Shown piece after piece: positions 22,944-24,050 of a stretch of DNA of 24,050 bases (position 1 is its first letter; the number at the start of each line of letters is the position of its first letter). Position numbers and translations under genes: made by a program. Source of the stretch: Thermodesulfobacteriales bacterium (GTDB lineage: Bacteria; Desulfobacterota_D; UBA1144; Nemesobacterales; UBA2774); the NCBI GenBank assembly GCA_004525335.1, contig SPCL01000011.1:1-24050 (forward strand), in the 5' to 3' direction. The notes beneath the pieces were generated by a model, which was not told the origin of the DNA, made no database searches, and saw only the letters and a list, made by a program, of their open reading frames with translations.

Positions 22944-23762
22944 TTAAGAGTTATTAGGTGCAGCGAATTCACTGAGTTGTTGATGATTGGGCTCTTCAGA
23001 TATTATCTTTCTGCCGAAGGTGAGAAACCCGGTATGACTAACCATCCGGTCCACAGGTCTTGTTTTGCCGGTGCTGACTTGTATATACCTGAGTAATAAT
23101 TCAAGCGTTTCAATATATACGAAACCGTGCTTTTCTAAATTCTCAACACACTTTTCAATTTGGTTATAAGTAGGCGATAAGCTTGCAATTCTACCGCCGC
23201 CTCTTAGTGATTTAGCGGCCGATGCGATACCGTCCCAAGGTGAGGGAAGATCCAAAATAACTACATCAACATCTTCTTCATCAAAGCCATCTTGAGCTTG
23301 CCTTAATTTAAACTCTACGTAATCTGAGTATCCGGCATTTTCAATATTCATTTTTGCGTTATCAAGATGCTTTTCCCTAACATCATAGGCATAGACCATT
23401 CCGCTGGGAGCTACCGCATTTGCAAGAGCCATGGTAAGAGAGCCTGAGCCTGCACCGCATTCAATGACCCTCATTCCGGATTGAAGCCCCGTTTTCAGAA
23501 TCATATAGGCGGCATCTTTGGGATAAATAATCTGAGTGTGCCGCTTGACCTTCATCATTTTGTCCTCAAGCGTGGGCTCGAGCAACAAGAAGGCGTGTTC
23601 TAAATTCGAATGTATTCTTTCGCCAAATGATTTCCCGATACAGTCACCAAGATTGATTTCACCTTTGTGCGTTCCCATTTTCTTATTCTCAGAAACTACA
23701 ACAAGAAAGGTCTTTTCATCAGGAGAAATTATTAATACATGATCACCAGTTTTTATTTTCAT
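22944..23762 (-). CDS. trmI: tRNA (adenine-58-N1)-methyltransferase
   Basis: A 272-residue TrmI/Gcd14 family enzyme that makes m1A58 (and sometimes m1A57) in the T loop of tRNAs. The N-terminal OB/barrel part (IKTGDHVLI, HKGEINLGDCIG) is followed by RHTQIIYPKDAAYMIL, SAM motif VIECGAGSGSLTMALANAV, YDVREKHLDNAKMNIE, VVILDLPSPWD and the C-terminal STGKTRPVDRMVSHTGFLTFGRK. I prefer ATG 23762 (MKIKTGD) over the TTG at 23771, because family proteins begin near this point. The next gene downstream is the nuclease after 25 bases. Upstream is the tail of an MFS-like fragment. Confidence 0.93.
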   Translation of the reverse strand: MKIKTGDHVLIISPDEKTFLVVVSENKKMGTHKGEINLGDCIGKSFGERIHSNLEHAFLLLEPTLEDKMMKVKRHTQIIYPKDAAYMILKTGLQSGMRVIECGAGSGSLTMALANAVAPSGMVYAYDVREKHLDNAKMNIENAGYSDYVEFKLRQAQDGFDEEDVDVVILDLPSPWDGIASAAKSLRGGGRIASLSPTYNQIEKCVENLEKHGFVYIETLELLLRYIQVSTGKTRPVDRMVSHTGFLTFGRKIISEEPNHQQLSEFAAPNNS

Positions 23763-23795
23763 TGCTCGCAAGAGTAATTCATAACAAGTTCATTT

Positions 23796-23912
23796 TCAAG
23801 ATTCACTGCTCGGTTGAAAAAAAGTGAAAAGCAAAAAGCCCAAGAATACCAGGCACCCTGTTATAAGATACATAACCTCATATCCGAAATCCCTCGCAAT
23901 AAGACCGAGCCA
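23796..23912 (-). pseudogene. C-terminal fragment of an MFS-like membrane transporter
   Basis: A 38-codon open stretch after a TAA at 23913-23915 reads WLGLIARDFGYEV followed by a hydrophobic helix MYLITGCLVFLGFLLFTFF and ends QPSSES. This resembles the last transmembrane helix of major facilitator transporters (GLIADRFGY pattern). It lies upstream of trmI on the same strand. Everything upstream of the first codon is not in frame with it. It overlaps the NuoG-like frame, so it may be a fragment left by a rearrangement or an assembly join. Confidence 0.5.
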
Positions 23913-24049
23913 TTACTGCATAGAGAACATACAGTGTCCTTAAACTTCCAGTACCAGACCCTCTCTTCATGAAGTGTGTCCTTGTTGAGCAGTGCCCCGA
24001 CCGGACAAAGATCAGTAACATTTCCCGCAAGCTCATTGTCCAGCTTTTT
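23861..24049 (-). pseudogene. nuoG: NuoG-like complex I fragment, truncated (partial at window edge)
   Basis: On the minus strand a 62-codon frame entering from the right edge reads LDNELAGNVTDLCPVGALL, then ERVWYWKFKDTVCSLCSNG, matching the Fe-S ligand region of complex I subunit G (CPVGAL... and the downstream CxxC). In a true NuoG, CxxCxxxC is followed by the molybdopterin-like domain. Here Ser replaces the third Cys, and the frame runs into VLLRGISDMRLCIL and stops at 23861. The switch from NuoG-like to MFS-like coding is near 23905-23920. It is the only nuo gene besides nuoM in the window. Confidence 0.65.
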
Positions 24050-24050
24050 C

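Overview
The window reads as a chromosomal stretch of an AT-leaning, Gram-negative (diderm) bacterium. Evidence for this is a lipoprotein with a lipobox, a di-haem periplasmic peroxidase, a proton-pumping complex I subunit, a CpsB-type phosphatase, and haem and pterin synthesis genes packed into short operons. Gene content resembles deltaproteobacterial or Dadabacteria-like genomes, but that placement is inference; no rRNA gene is present to settle it. No CRISPR array, insertion sequence, phage gene or antibiotic-resistance gene was recognised.

Layout. 1-675 holds the 3' part of a cysteine-rich secreted or anchored protein of unknown function. A roughly 500-base non-coding stretch with several inverted repeats follows, then an initiator tRNA-fMet on the minus strand with its own promoter. 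A small coiled-coil lipoprotein (1406-1855) converges on a minus-strand block: a DEDDh exonuclease fused to a WYL-like domain, hemC and hemA (early tetrapyrrole synthesis), then folE and two tandem 6-pyruvoyl-tetrahydropterin-synthase family genes. From 6573 a plus-strand operon encodes a 1006-residue DUF4175-like membrane/coiled-coil protein, a gluzincin peptidase with TPR repeats, and a MoxR AAA+ ATPase. The moxR 3' end overlaps the 3' end of a solitary nuoM. Next come a PerR/Fur-type regulator and, divergently, a cytochrome c peroxidase with a strong extended -10 promoter and a Fur-like box between them.

The plus strand continues with an iron-sulfur assembly pair (SufT/MIP18-like and Mrp ATPase), a possible 45-codon ORF overlapping the start of a type II DnaJ, and a DUF1844 protein. 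The rest is on the minus strand: CpsB-like phosphatase, a coupled mtnP-pfkB pair, and a trmI / secreted nuclease-OB / rsmG run. At the right edge (about 23.8-24.05 kb) two unrelated gene ends meet: a NuoG-like fragment truncated in its iron-sulfur region and the C-terminal tail of an MFS-like transporter. This looks like a chimeric assembly junction or a real rearrangement.

Themes are tetrapyrrole and pterin synthesis, peroxide and iron handling, Fe-S assembly, and RNA modification. The observations most worth checking are the exonuclease-WYL fusion, the tandem PTPS genes of which one has Ser in place of the catalytic Cys, the DUF4175-peptidase-MoxR operon without DUF58/VWA partners, the Mrp without its CxxC pair, and the junction at the right edge. 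Start codons were reassigned where a Shine-Dalgarno sequence or promoter decided them (folE, second PTPS, moxR, mtnP, trmI).
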